A DNA stretch of 64,000 nt. Origin: Bacteroides congonensis (lineage in GTDB: Bacteria; Bacteroidota; Bacteroidia; Bacteroidales; Bacteroidaceae). Of the stretch, positions 16,391 through 24,308 are shown piece by piece. Made by a program: the position numbers and the translations under genes. The stretch is taken from contig NZ_FQXY01000008.1 of assembly GCF_900130125.1 (NCBI RefSeq), forward strand, positions 62,001 through 126,000. Direction: 5' to 3'. The stretch's first letter is position 1. Every line of letters starts with the position of its first letter. The notes under the pieces were generated by a model, which worked only from the letters and a program-made list of their open reading frames with translations, was not told the origin of the DNA and did no database searches.

Positions 16391-17639
16391 CAGACCTTTG
16401 AGTCCCGAGGAAAAACGCAGGCGTATCAGGTATATTGTCTATCCCGCCATGTGCCTGCTCTTTGCAGGTTCGTTATGGCTGATTTATTCGCCGTCTGAGA
16501 AGGAGAGGGCGGCGGAGGAGAAAGAGAAGGGATTCAATACGGATATTCCCTCCCCCGGACAGCAAAGGATGGACGGCAACAAGGTGGACGCTTATGAGCG
16601 TGAAGAATTGGAGAAAAAGGATAATTGCCGTAAAAATGCATTTCAGGAGATGGCCTCGCTGTTCGGCAGTTCCGGTAAGGATACGGTGCACCTGCCTGAA
16701 GGCATGGCGGAATTACCGGTGGAAGAGGCGGATAACCCCTCTACAGGTTCCCATAATACTGTCCGTTCTTCTGCCGGTGCCTACCGTAACATGAACCGTA
16801 CGCTGGATAATTTTTATACCCGTGCGGAGAACTCCGAAAGGAATGAACTGCTCCGACGCATCGAAGAGCTGGAGCATGAACGGCAGATGAAAAAGCCGTC
16901 GCAGGAGACTACGATGGAAGAGAAAATGGCGCTGATGGAGAAATCCTATGAACTGGCTGCCCGGTACAACGGGAAACAGGCGGCGACGACTTCTCCGGCA
17001 ATGGATAAAAGGCAGCGGACGGCTGTCAAACCGGTAAAACAGGTCCGGCACCAGGTGGTGTCTTCCCTGTCACAACCCGTGAGCAACGGGGAATCCGGAA
17101 ACGGATTTGCGGGGGAAAGGAATGTAGGGTTCAATACTCCTGTGGGGAAAGTGCTGACTTCTGACAGGAATACCATTCCTGCCTGCGTACACGGTACACA
17201 GACTGTTTCGGACGGTCAGGCGCTGCGTATCCGCCTGCTGGAACCGATGGTGGTCGATGACCGGTTTATTCCCAAGGGGACGATCCTGACCGGCGGAGTC
17301 CGTATGGAAGGTGAACGGCTTGATATCCTTGTTCAGGCGGTTGAATATAAAGGTACGGTTATTCCTGTAGAACTGGAGGTTTACGATGCGGACGGCCAGC
17401 GGGGAATACCGGTCCCCAACTCGATGGAGTATGATGCGGCACGTGAGATAGCGGCAAATATGGGAACCTCCATGAACGGTAGTATCAATATCTCTACGGA
17501 TGCCGGGGCGCAGATCGCTTCGGACCTGGGAAAAGGAGTGATACAGGGCGTGTCGGGATATGTCGCTAAAAAGATGCGGACGGTGAAGGTCACTCTGAAA
17601 GCAGGACACAGGCTGTTGCTTCATTCTCCCGAACAGTGA
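16341..17639 (+). CDS. traM: TraM, VirB10-like protein
   Basis: The protein has 432 residues (ATG 16341; ATG 16347 is equally possible). The N-terminal membrane anchor is IVYPAMCLLFAGSLWLIY. A long charged, coiled periplasmic stretch follows (ELLRRIEELEHERQMKKP). The C-terminal beta-domain contains the VirB10-like block IPACVHGTQTVSDGQALRIR and LLEPMVVDDRFIPKGTILTG. VirB10-type proteins span both membranes and transmit energy to the outer-membrane pore. Its stop overlaps an upstream in-frame ATG of traN. Confidence 0.9.
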   Translation: MIMDIQKIRTLLGLSADRPLSPEEKRRRIRYIVYPAMCLLFAGSLWLIYSPSEKERAAEEKEKGFNTDIPSPGQQRMDGNKVDAYEREELEKKDNCRKNAFQEMASLFGSSGKDTVHLPEGMAELPVEEADNPSTGSHNTVRSSAGAYRNMNRTLDNFYTRAENSERNELLRRIEELEHERQMKKPSQETTMEEKMALMEKSYELAARYNGKQAATTSPAMDKRQRTAVKPVKQVRHQVVSSLSQPVSNGESGNGFAGERNVGFNTPVGKVLTSDRNTIPACVHGTQTVSDGQALRIRLLEPMVVDDRFIPKGTILTGGVRMEGERLDILVQAVEYKGTVIPVELEVYDADGQRGIPVPNSMEYDAAREIAANMGTSMNGSINISTDAGAQIASDLGKGVIQGVSGYVAKKMRTVKVTLKAGHRLLLHSPEQ

Positions 17640-17698
17640 GACACAAAAGCAGTAAAAGAAAATCAATCATTAACCAACCAATCAAGATGCAATCGGAT

Positions 17699-18616
17699 AT
17701 GAAAAAGATTCTGATGATGTTTTTTGCCCTGATGACGGGTGTGACGGCTGCCAGTGCGCAGTTGAGTAGCGGGGATTATTTTGAGGGACTGAGCCGTAAG
17801 ATCGGCTTTAGCCGGATGATAGCCCCGCACGGGCTGGAAATCACTTATGATAAAACGGTACATGTCATATTTCCTTCCCCGATCAAGTATGTGGACTTGG
17901 GGTCCACCAATCTGATAGCCGGAAAGGCGGATGCGGCGGAGAACGTGATCCGTGTGAAAGCTGCTAAAAAGCATTTCCGGGATGAGACGAACATGAGCGT
18001 GATCACTGAAGATGGAAATTTTTACACGTTCAATGTCAGGTATGCGGATGAACCGCTCCTGCTGAACGTGGAGATGTGCGATTTCATCCATGACGGTGAA
18101 ACGGTGAACCGTCCGAACAATGCCATGGAAATCTATTTGCAGGAACTGGGCAATGAGTCCCCGCGTCTGGTACGCCTGATTATGAAGTCCGTGCACAGGC
18201 AGGACAAAAGACGGGTCAGACATATCGGCTGTAAACGTTTCGGGGTTCAGTTCCTGCTTAGGGGGCTTTATACCCATAATGACCTGCTGTACTTTCATAC
18301 ACAGCTAAGGAATGAGACGAATGTCCCGTTTGATGTGGATTTCGTGACCTTCAAGATTGTCGACAAAAAGATCGTGAAACGTACCGCCATGCAGGAACAG
18401 ATGATCTATCCCTTGCGTGCCTGCAACTATGTGACCCGTGTGGATGGAAAGTCCTCGGAACGTACGGTGTTCGCGTTACCCAAATTTACGATACCGGAGG
18501 ACAAGAAACTGGTGGTGGAGATGTATGAGAAACAGGGAGGACGCCACCAGATGTTTGAGGTGGATAATGAGGACCTTGTGCGTGCTGAACCCGTCAACGA
18601 ATTGAAGGTACGATGA
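17699..18616 (+). CDS. traN: TraN (DUF4138), VirB9-like protein
   Basis: This 305-residue exported protein starts with the signal peptide KKILMMFFALMTGVTAASAQ, which is why ATG 17699 is preferred. ATG 17687 or 17636 would add up to 21 residues without signal character. The mature part is beta-rich, with IEITYDKTVHVIF-like strands typical of VirB9/DUF4138 subunits of the outer-membrane complex. It overlaps traO by 4 bp. Confidence 0.88.
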   Translation: MKKILMMFFALMTGVTAASAQLSSGDYFEGLSRKIGFSRMIAPHGLEITYDKTVHVIFPSPIKYVDLGSTNLIAGKADAAENVIRVKAAKKHFRDETNMSVITEDGNFYTFNVRYADEPLLLNVEMCDFIHDGETVNRPNNAMEIYLQELGNESPRLVRLIMKSVHRQDKRRVRHIGCKRFGVQFLLRGLYTHNDLLYFHTQLRNETNVPFDVDFVTFKIVDKKIVKRTAMQEQMIYPLRACNYVTRVDGKSSERTVFALPKFTIPEDKKLVVEMYEKQGGRHQMFEVDNEDLVRAEPVNELKVR

Positions 18617-19200
18617 GAATGACCGGAAAATTTGTGTTGTTGCTTGCAGCTATGCTTGCCCTGTTTCTGGGGCAGGCGCAGGCCCAACGCTGCCTGCCGG
18701 GTATGAAAGGTGTGCAGCTAATGGCGGATATGGTTGACGGTTTTTATTGCGGGAAGGAGCGTAATGATACGGGATTCGCTTTCGGACTTGCCGTTTCTAC
18801 CTATGTCAAGGGAGGAAATAAATGGGTATCGGGTATTGAAATCATGCGGCGGTATTATCCTTACCGTAATACACGTATCCCTTTGAAACAGTATACTGCG
18901 GAAGGCGGCTACTACTACAATTTCTTTTCCGACCCGGGGAAAAATGTATTTTTGAATATTGGTGCTTCAGGATTGATGGGGTATGAAACTGTAAACGGTG
19001 GAAAGGGACTGCTCTTTGACGGTGCCGTCCTGAAAAAACACGAATCGTTCATTTATGGCGGTGCAGTGACACTGGAAGCGGAAACTTATCTTTCAGACAA
19101 GGTCGTCCTGTTACTGCGTCTTCGTGAACGTGTTCTTTGGGGGAGTGCCGCAAAGCACTTCCATACCCAATATGGCTTGGGCATCAAATACATTTTATAA
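18613..19200 (+). CDS. traO: TraO, outer-membrane-type conjugation protein
   Basis: This 195-residue protein has a signal peptide (KFVLLLAAMLALFLGQAQAQ). The mature part is built of alternating beta strands (GFAFGLAVSTYVKGG, YYYNFFSDPGKNVFLNIG) and ends in an aromatic-rich strand, like a small outer-membrane barrel. TraO is specific to Bacteroidetes conjugation systems. It overlaps traN by 4 bp, and its stop TAA shares an A with the ATG of the next gene. Confidence 0.85.
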   Translation: MRMTGKFVLLLAAMLALFLGQAQAQRCLPGMKGVQLMADMVDGFYCGKERNDTGFAFGLAVSTYVKGGNKWVSGIEIMRRYYPYRNTRIPLKQYTAEGGYYYNFFSDPGKNVFLNIGASGLMGYETVNGGKGLLFDGAVLKKHESFIYGGAVTLEAETYLSDKVVLLLRLRERVLWGSAAKHFHTQYGLGIKYIL

Positions 19201-19685
19201 TGACTAAATCCATACGAAAAATGAAAAAGATACTTGATCAGATAATGATATTGTGCAGCATGGCAGCCGCCTTGTTTTGTTTTATCTCTTGTAGTGATGA
19301 CCTGGATATTCAGCAGGAATATCCGTTCACGGTAGAGGCGATGCCCGTAGCGGACAAGATAGTCAGTGGCCAGACGGTGGAAATCCGTCTGGAAATTACC
19401 GAGGAAGGTAATTTTTCCGGAACGCTTTATACTCTCCGCTATTTCCAGCCTGACGGGAATGGATTGTTGAAGCTGGAAGACGGTACGGTTCTGAAACCCA
19501 ATGACCGCTATTTATTGAGTGAGAAGAAGTTCCGGTTGTATTACACTTCAAGGAGTACGAATGAGGCACAAACGATTGATTTGTACTTTGAAAATAACTG
19601 GCAGGATGTCCGGCAGCTGAGTTTCAGTTTCAATAACAGGAATGACGGGGCGGAGAAAACGGAAGGAGGAGCCCGTGCCCAGTAA
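19200..19685 (+). CDS. traQ: TraQ-like DUF3872 lipoprotein
   Basis: This 161-residue protein has a signal sequence and lipobox (LCSMAAALFCFISC), giving a lipidated Cys. A single Ig-like beta domain follows (VEIRLEITEEGNFSGTLYTL, FRLYYTSRSTNEAQTIDLYF). It matches the TraQ slot of CTnDOT-like operons. The start at ATG 19200 overlaps the traO stop (TAATG); ATG 19221 is also possible. The primase-like TraP normally encoded nearby is not seen here. Confidence 0.78.
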   Translation: MTKSIRKMKKILDQIMILCSMAAALFCFISCSDDLDIQQEYPFTVEAMPVADKIVSGQTVEIRLEITEEGNFSGTLYTLRYFQPDGNGLLKLEDGTVLKPNDRYLLSEKKFRLYYTSRSTNEAQTIDLYFENNWQDVRQLSFSFNNRNDGAEKTEGGARAQ

Positions 19686-20268
19686 ATTGAGCAGGATGTT
19701 CTTGAACTGCAGTGACGAGAAATACACTCCGGGATACGGAGTGGCTCCCATCATCAAGTATCTGCCTGAAGGGAAGATCATATGGTGCCCTTTTGACACG
19801 TGCCACAGCGAGTTCGTGCTTCATCTGCAGGAAGCCGGATTTCAGGTAAAATACTCGCATATAGATACCGGACAGGATTTTTTTGCTTACGAGCCGGATT
19901 GTTGGGATATTATTGTATCTAATCCGCCTTTCAGCAGAAAAATTGAAGTTTTTGAACGCTGCCTGCAACTGGACAAGCCGTTCGCCCTGCTGATGTCCAA
20001 TTTTTGGCTGAACAGTGTCGGTCCGTGCCGGCTGTTTAAGGACAGGGAGCTTCAATTGCTGATGTTTGACAAACGCATCCAGTTTGACAAAGGGGGAGGT
20101 GTCCCATTTGGCAGCAGCTATTATTGTCACCGTCTTTTGCCTAAACAAATCGTGTTTGAGGAACTGGCGGTCTGTCGGAATGATTACAGCCGTATGCATC
20201 GGGATGTGGATAACTTGAATCGGAATATTGCGGAAGAAGACGCCGGACTTTCCTTCGGCGTTGTTTGA
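19642..20268 (+). CDS. Putative N6-adenine methyltransferase-like protein
   Basis: This 208-residue protein has the catalytic-type motif DIIVSNPPFSRKIEVFER near residue 95. Upstream, IIWCPFDTCHSEFVLHLQEAGF is where an AdoMet-binding motif would be, though the glycine-rich DxGxG pattern is not clear. DNA or RNA adenine methyltransferases carry (D/N)PP(F/Y/W). It overlaps traQ by 44 bp and is the last gene of the operon, so it would be co-expressed with the transfer machinery. A role in protecting transferred DNA from restriction is plausible but inferred. The N-terminal start is uncertain; ATG 19696 is possible. Confidence 0.65.
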   Translation: MTGRRKRKEEPVPSKLSRMFLNCSDEKYTPGYGVAPIIKYLPEGKIIWCPFDTCHSEFVLHLQEAGFQVKYSHIDTGQDFFAYEPDCWDIIVSNPPFSRKIEVFERCLQLDKPFALLMSNFWLNSVGPCRLFKDRELQLLMFDKRIQFDKGGGVPFGSSYYCHRLLPKQIVFEELAVCRNDYSRMHRDVDNLNRNIAEEDAGLSFGVV

Positions 20269-20422
20269 AAGCACAAACGGAAAAATGGATTATGGGAAAA
20301 ACTTTTTTATTGTTCTTTCGATTTCCGCCTTTTCCGCCCGTGCCGGAAATCCGCCTTCCATGATTGACAAGGCGGAAGAGGGAGTTTGAACTTTTCTATA
20401 TACCTTAGATTACATGTTACCG

Positions 20423-20462
20423 GAGCCGTGAACAGTATGCCATATTGCTTGCGGCTCTTTTA
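20423..20462 (+). terminator. Probable terminator of the traE operon
   Basis: GAGCCG (20423-20428) pairs with CGGCTC (20452-20457) around a structured loop and is followed by TTTTATTAT. It lies between the plus-strand tra operon and the convergent gene at 20463. A second inverted repeat, TTCCGCCTT/AAGGCGGAA, lies just upstream within 20329-20377. Confidence 0.55.
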
Positions 20463-20825
20463 TTATAGGGTTCTGCCCAGCAGTACTGACAGACGGTAGA
20501 TATATTTGTTGTATTTTTTGAGACACTCCATATCCAGTGTTCCGTTATGGTAGGGACTGGATTTGTCCGTGTAGAAGAATACATCCACTTTACTGCTGTT
20601 TCTTTGAATATCCACCCCTTCAACCGGTATTTCTTCCGGGTTGTCATATTCTTCCAGCGGTAATTCCTCAATTGAGTTCCATTTGTCCATTCCAAGCAGG
20701 TTCAGTTTCCGGTTGAACAGGACGAAACCTTTTCTGGAGTAATCAATTCTTATACCGTATGGACGGTCCAGATAGAAACTTTCAACGGCCTTTTGTGCAT
20801 ACAGGCTCGAATTATTATTTTCCAT
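20463..20825 (-). CDS. Hypothetical protein, 120 residues
   Basis: I do not recognise it. It is a small acidic soluble protein (MENNNSSLYAQKAVESFYLD... SVLLGRTL) without signal peptide or membrane segment. It is transcribed toward the tra operon and appears to have its own promoter: CAAAGATA on the plus strand at 20878-20885 reads TATCTTTG on the minus strand, a perfect -7 element giving a leader of about 45 nt. Codon use and promoter suggest it is a real gene. Confidence 0.7.
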   Translation of the reverse strand: MENNNSSLYAQKAVESFYLDRPYGIRIDYSRKGFVLFNRKLNLLGMDKWNSIEELPLEEYDNPEEIPVEGVDIQRNSSKVDVFFYTDKSSPYHNGTLDMECLKKYNKYIYRLSVLLGRTL

Positions 20826-21191
20826 TTTGAGTATTGATATAAGTTTTCTCTTTCAATAAATGTCTGTAAAAGGGAAGCAAAGATACAAAAAATAGTTTCT
20901 GTGTAAATTTATAGACGGATGAATTTGAATTTAATAAAGTAGGGGAACTGGAAGAACGGTTGACTGTTTATGGGGAGATGCAGAGAGAGTATAGGGGAAC
21001 TAGAATAAGTTGGTGAATACGACAATTCTATCTGCTCTTTTGGTTAAAACATCCGTTTCATCATATCAACTATTTTTATAGTCCGGCAATTTGTCCATTG
21101 TGAATGATTCTGTTTTACAATTGCTTGCCGGACAATGGAAGGTCCGGCAAGTTCTGCTGATTTTTCATTCTATGATTGTCGTTTTTCCATT
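20826..21191. other. Intergenic region with repeated GTCCGGCAA words
   Basis: No gene is visible. Near its right end are three copies of GTCCGGCAA in alternating orientation (about 21081, 21125 and 21141). Two of them form a perfect 10-bp inverted repeat CTTGCCGGAC/GTCCGGCAAG with an 8-nt loop. A further TCCATTG/CAATGGA pair is nested. It could end the minus-strand accessory operon, but no U tract follows. Confidence 0.5.
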
Positions 21192-22349
21192 TCAGTTGTT
21201 TTTCACCCGGTTCATCAGTTGCCCGGATATCTCATGCAGCTCCCTGCTGCGTTCCGGCTCCTGTTCCCGTGCAAAGGCGGTGATGCCTTGTGCCAGTTTC
21301 CAGAGTGTTGCCCCTCCTGTTATGCCGTCGTCGGGGTTGTTGTTCATCAGGAGCTTTTCGACTTCCCGTCCTTCGTTTTTCAGCAACGCGCCACGCTGTA
21401 CCAGGGATTTAAGTTCCTTGTCAAAGTCCACGTCTATTTCCGACGCTCCCTGAATTTCGATGGCTTTCTGCATGATCGTATCCTTGCTGTAAAGTCCTTT
21501 AGTCAAATCTTTGACAGCCGATACGGTAGTTTTCGTATCCAGTTCATAGGTTCTTTGCGAGAGCGCAAGCGTATCCGGCAAGCGTCCTCCCAGATGAATC
21601 TGCCGCATGACCGATTCACGTACCATGCCGTTCAGGCAAGCTCCGTTGAGCAGGAACGAGCGCATGTCCACCGAACCGTTTCCGAAATCGGATGTGCTGA
21701 ATCTTGCTCCCGCGAATATGATTACCGTCCCGTTTTTACGGGTGGGTATTTCAACCGGTGTAGGAAGAATCGTTTCGCACCATACTTTGGTGTCATTCAT
21801 ATAGGCGTCGGACACGACGGCTCCGTTGTTTGCCGCTTCCCTGATGAATGCGGTTAGTATGTCCACGGAGTTGAGTCGCCGGTACGAGTCTGAGAGTACA
21901 CCCCTGATTTCCGTTCCTACCGCACGGATGAGCACGCGTGTGCGCCCCGTCCATCCCGAATGTTCGTTAAGAATGGTTGCGCACAGCTGTTTCTGCCAGG
22001 CGTCTCCTGCGGAAAGCTCCCTGAGATATTTTGCCGGAATGCCCATTTTCTCGGAAATCTGGCTGATGGCATTTCCGTGCAGGTTGAATTTTCCTTCCGG
22101 CATGTTCATCTGTACCTGTTCCTCTGCCTGGAATGTAATGACCGGATGGCGGTCCTCATTACGCAGGTTCACTCCTATGGGTGCGATGAAGTCCTGCGCG
22201 ATTTTTCCCTCTTCAAGCAGGCGGGTGATTGTAGCCATGACACCCTGCTGTTTTCCTTCGATCATTTTTTGAACCTTGTTTATGACTACCTGGTTCAATC
22301 CCTGTTGCTTTTGTACCGGTGCAGCGGCCGGCATTACTGTAACTTCCAT
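21192..22349 (-). CDS. DUF932 domain protein
   Basis: The protein has about 385 residues from ATG 22349 (MEVTVMPAAAPVQKQ); the open frame reaches 22388. Recognisable DUF932 features include GNAISQISEKMGIPAKYLREL, TRVLIRAVGTEIRGVLSDSY and a C-terminal helical part. DUF932 proteins (phage/plasmid-like, YubP-type) are common on plasmids and ICEs, often in regions entering the recipient early. Their biochemical role is unknown. It is the last gene of accessory operon I. A hairpin at 22384-22402 lies just upstream. Confidence 0.82.
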   Translation of the reverse strand: MEVTVMPAAAPVQKQQGLNQVVINKVQKMIEGKQQGVMATITRLLEEGKIAQDFIAPIGVNLRNEDRHPVITFQAEEQVQMNMPEGKFNLHGNAISQISEKMGIPAKYLRELSAGDAWQKQLCATILNEHSGWTGRTRVLIRAVGTEIRGVLSDSYRRLNSVDILTAFIREAANNGAVVSDAYMNDTKVWCETILPTPVEIPTRKNGTVIIFAGARFSTSDFGNGSVDMRSFLLNGACLNGMVRESVMRQIHLGGRLPDTLALSQRTYELDTKTTVSAVKDLTKGLYSKDTIMQKAIEIQGASEIDVDFDKELKSLVQRGALLKNEGREVEKLLMNNNPDDGITGGATLWKLAQGITAFAREQEPERSRELHEISGQLMNRVKNN

Positions 22350-22383
22350 AATTGCTGTATTTAATGGGTTAATAAATAAATTT

Positions 22384-22402
22384 AGCATACCGGTGGTATG
22401 CT
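22384..22402. repeat. Perfect inverted repeat between the methylase and DUF932 genes
   Basis: AGCATACC-GGT-GGTATGCT is an 8-bp stem with a 3-nt loop, in an AT-rich spacer. On the minus strand it is followed by AAATTTATTTATT. It may act as a processing site or weak terminator inside operon I. Confidence 0.55.
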
Positions 22403-22421
22403 TATAAAATATAGTATATAA

Positions 22422-23240
22422 TCATTTTTCATGCTGATGATCGGGTTTGGTATCATATTTTATGTCGTTATTACATCTTGAAAACGTCTGTAAAGGCGGA
22501 GGGGAATCCGCCTTACGCTTCCTGCCACCCGCTGACATCGTTTTTCGTATGATATAAGGGGATGCTGGAAGATTCCTGCCTGCCCGGTATTCCTCCATGT
22601 TCATTCTTTTTATCGTGGGTATGCCTGTCCATGCAAGCATGGGATTGACCTTCCAACCGTCCACGAAGTTTCCGGGATTCAGGCTGTCATGGCAGATAAC
22701 TTCCCCTACGCATCCGTGTATGAGCATATTGCATACGGTCATCAGGCAGCAGGTCCGGTTGATATCCTCCCCTATGAGGTAGTTTCCCGGATTCCGTGCA
22801 TGATAGGCCAGCAGCAGCCTTCCGCTTCCGCAGGTCGGATCACCTATCCTCTGTCCGGTCTTTTTTTCTTCCGTTTGGGTGCACAGCACCATGAGGTTGC
22901 AGATATGTACCGGAGTGAAGAATTGCCCCTGTGACTGCTGGGTACTTTTGGAAACCAGTGCCATATATAAATCCCCGAAAGGGTCATACCAGCTTGTATC
23001 ATCCTTTATCCGGCTTGCCATGAGCCGTACCCATCCGGTGAGCATTTCCATAAATTTCATGTTCTGCAGCCGTTTGTACTTCCAGTTCTGCAGTGGGGGA
23101 GCACCGGGAGAAAACCCGTGGATGATGTAGGTCAGGAAATCGTTGAATACATTGACGGGATCGAGTCCGTTTGTGTAGGAGAAATCCGTTATCAGCTTCT
23201 CAAGCGGACGGACCGGGGGAGGGGTTTCGTATTTTGCCAT
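22422..23240 (-). CDS. N6-DNA methylase-like protein with atypical catalytic motif
   Basis: This 272-residue protein is related to the HsdM-type N6_Mtase family. The helical N-terminus is followed by the family signature STQQSQGQFFTPVHICNLMV, then the AdoMet motif I RIGDPTCGSGRLLLAYHA and an acidic motif II (LIGEDINRTC). The catalytic (N/D)PP(Y/F) is not present; at its place the sequence reads WKVNPMLAW. It may bind AdoMet or DNA without methylating, or use a variant site. The C-terminus is short and basic. No restriction subunit is nearby. It belongs to accessory operon I, 2 bp after the gene at 23243. Confidence 0.78.
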   Translation of the reverse strand: MAKYETPPPVRPLEKLITDFSYTNGLDPVNVFNDFLTYIIHGFSPGAPPLQNWKYKRLQNMKFMEMLTGWVRLMASRIKDDTSWYDPFGDLYMALVSKSTQQSQGQFFTPVHICNLMVLCTQTEEKKTGQRIGDPTCGSGRLLLAYHARNPGNYLIGEDINRTCCLMTVCNMLIHGCVGEVICHDSLNPGNFVDGWKVNPMLAWTGIPTIKRMNMEEYRAGRNLPASPYIIRKTMSAGGRKRKADSPPPLQTFSRCNNDIKYDTKPDHQHEK

Positions 23241-23242
23241 TG

Positions 23243-24046
23243 TTATTTCTTTTTATAGACGGTTATTGTACGGGTATCATCGCAGGTTATTATTTTCACG
23301 GGGGACTCTCCGAGAAAGGATATGTGTATTTCGGCTTTTGTTTCGTTCCATTCTTGTTCCGTGAGTATTTCCCATTTCATGTGGTATCCCCATAGAACGA
23401 GTGAGTTGCTGTATATCCCGTCGAAGAGTTTCCCGTGAAGGATTCCGGTCAGCCTGTCCAGTTCCTCGCGTGAGTATAGGGTGAATCCTTCGGTCATGTA
23501 GAAGAACTCGCCGTCATGTTCCGGGTCGGGCTGCCTGTTGATGTGGTATTTGCTCCAGTTTCTGGTAGTATATCTGCCATACAGGGGTTCGGGTTCCGTA
23601 TATTGCCACGCACGGACACAGGCCGTGAAGTATACCTCCCCGTTGGCGCATTTTCCGGCATGTCCCCATGTCCTGAACTGCTTTTCCCTGATACCTGCCG
23701 GTCTTAAGGCGGCTCTCTTCAGATAAGTCCATATCCCTTCATGGACGTTATAGCCGACACCGTCCCCGCTTTCATAACAGAACGGGATGATTCCGGAAAG
23801 GCAGATCTTGAAATGTCCGTCGCATATCTCTTCGATGTGTGCCGATTGAAACCAGTCACCGTTCCGGCAGGTATACTCGATAATGTCACCTGCTGCCGGT
23901 CCGATATTCTTTTCCCGTTCTTGCCGGATTATTGCAATGAGACGGTTTACCTTGTCCGTGTCACTTTGGTTTACCCGATATCTGCGGTAATGGAAACCGT
24001 TGAAGCATTGCAGGCTTTCCACTGTATAAAGGTCAGTAAATTCCAT
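23243..24046 (-). CDS. Hypothetical ICE accessory protein (DUF4121-like)
   Basis: The protein has 267 residues from ATG 24046 (MEFTDLYTVESLQCFNGF), or 277 from ATG 24076. It is soluble, aromatic-rich and has no signal peptide. I associate such proteins with the DUF4121 family found on Bacteroidetes mobile elements, but cannot confirm this here. Motifs visible include WFQSAHIEEICDGHFKICLS and a C-terminal beta pattern ending ITVYKKK. It is in accessory operon I, overlapping the preceding gene by about 14 bp. Confidence 0.68.
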   Translation of the reverse strand: MEFTDLYTVESLQCFNGFHYRRYRVNQSDTDKVNRLIAIIRQEREKNIGPAAGDIIEYTCRNGDWFQSAHIEEICDGHFKICLSGIIPFCYESGDGVGYNVHEGIWTYLKRAALRPAGIREKQFRTWGHAGKCANGEVYFTACVRAWQYTEPEPLYGRYTTRNWSKYHINRQPDPEHDGEFFYMTEGFTLYSREELDRLTGILHGKLFDGIYSNSLVLWGYHMKWEILTEQEWNETKAEIHISFLGESPVKIITCDDTRTITVYKKK

Positions 24047-24308
24047 AGTGTTTTCGATTTTTACGGTATACTTCAATTTGTCGGGCTACCATGTCACAGA
24101 ATTTCTGTCCGTTTTCACCCTCCCCTCTGAAATAGATGATCATTTCTCGGAGGTCCCGGTTGAAACAGTTCATCCATTTGTCGTAATAATGACTGCCCTG
24201 TGTCTTTCCGAAGGTCTCCTCGAAAAGGTGCAGGTTCAGCCCTTCCTCCCCGTGGTGGTTGTACTGCCATAGGAAGATGAGTAATAGACGGTTATAGCTG
24301 AGTTCCAT
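24033..24308 (-). CDS. Small hypothetical accessory protein, 91 residues
   Basis: Not recognised. From ATG 24308 the protein begins MELSYNRLLLIFLWQYNHHG. It is helical, with ETFGKTQGSHYYDKWMNCFN in the middle and a basic C-terminus (YRKNRKHYGIY). An upstream ATG at 24350 would lie deep in the preceding gene. It overlaps both neighbours by 14-17 bp, which supports translation as part of operon I. Confidence 0.65.
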   Translation of the reverse strand: MELSYNRLLLIFLWQYNHHGEEGLNLHLFEETFGKTQGSHYYDKWMNCFNRDLREMIIYFRGEGENGQKFCDMVARQIEVYRKNRKHYGIY

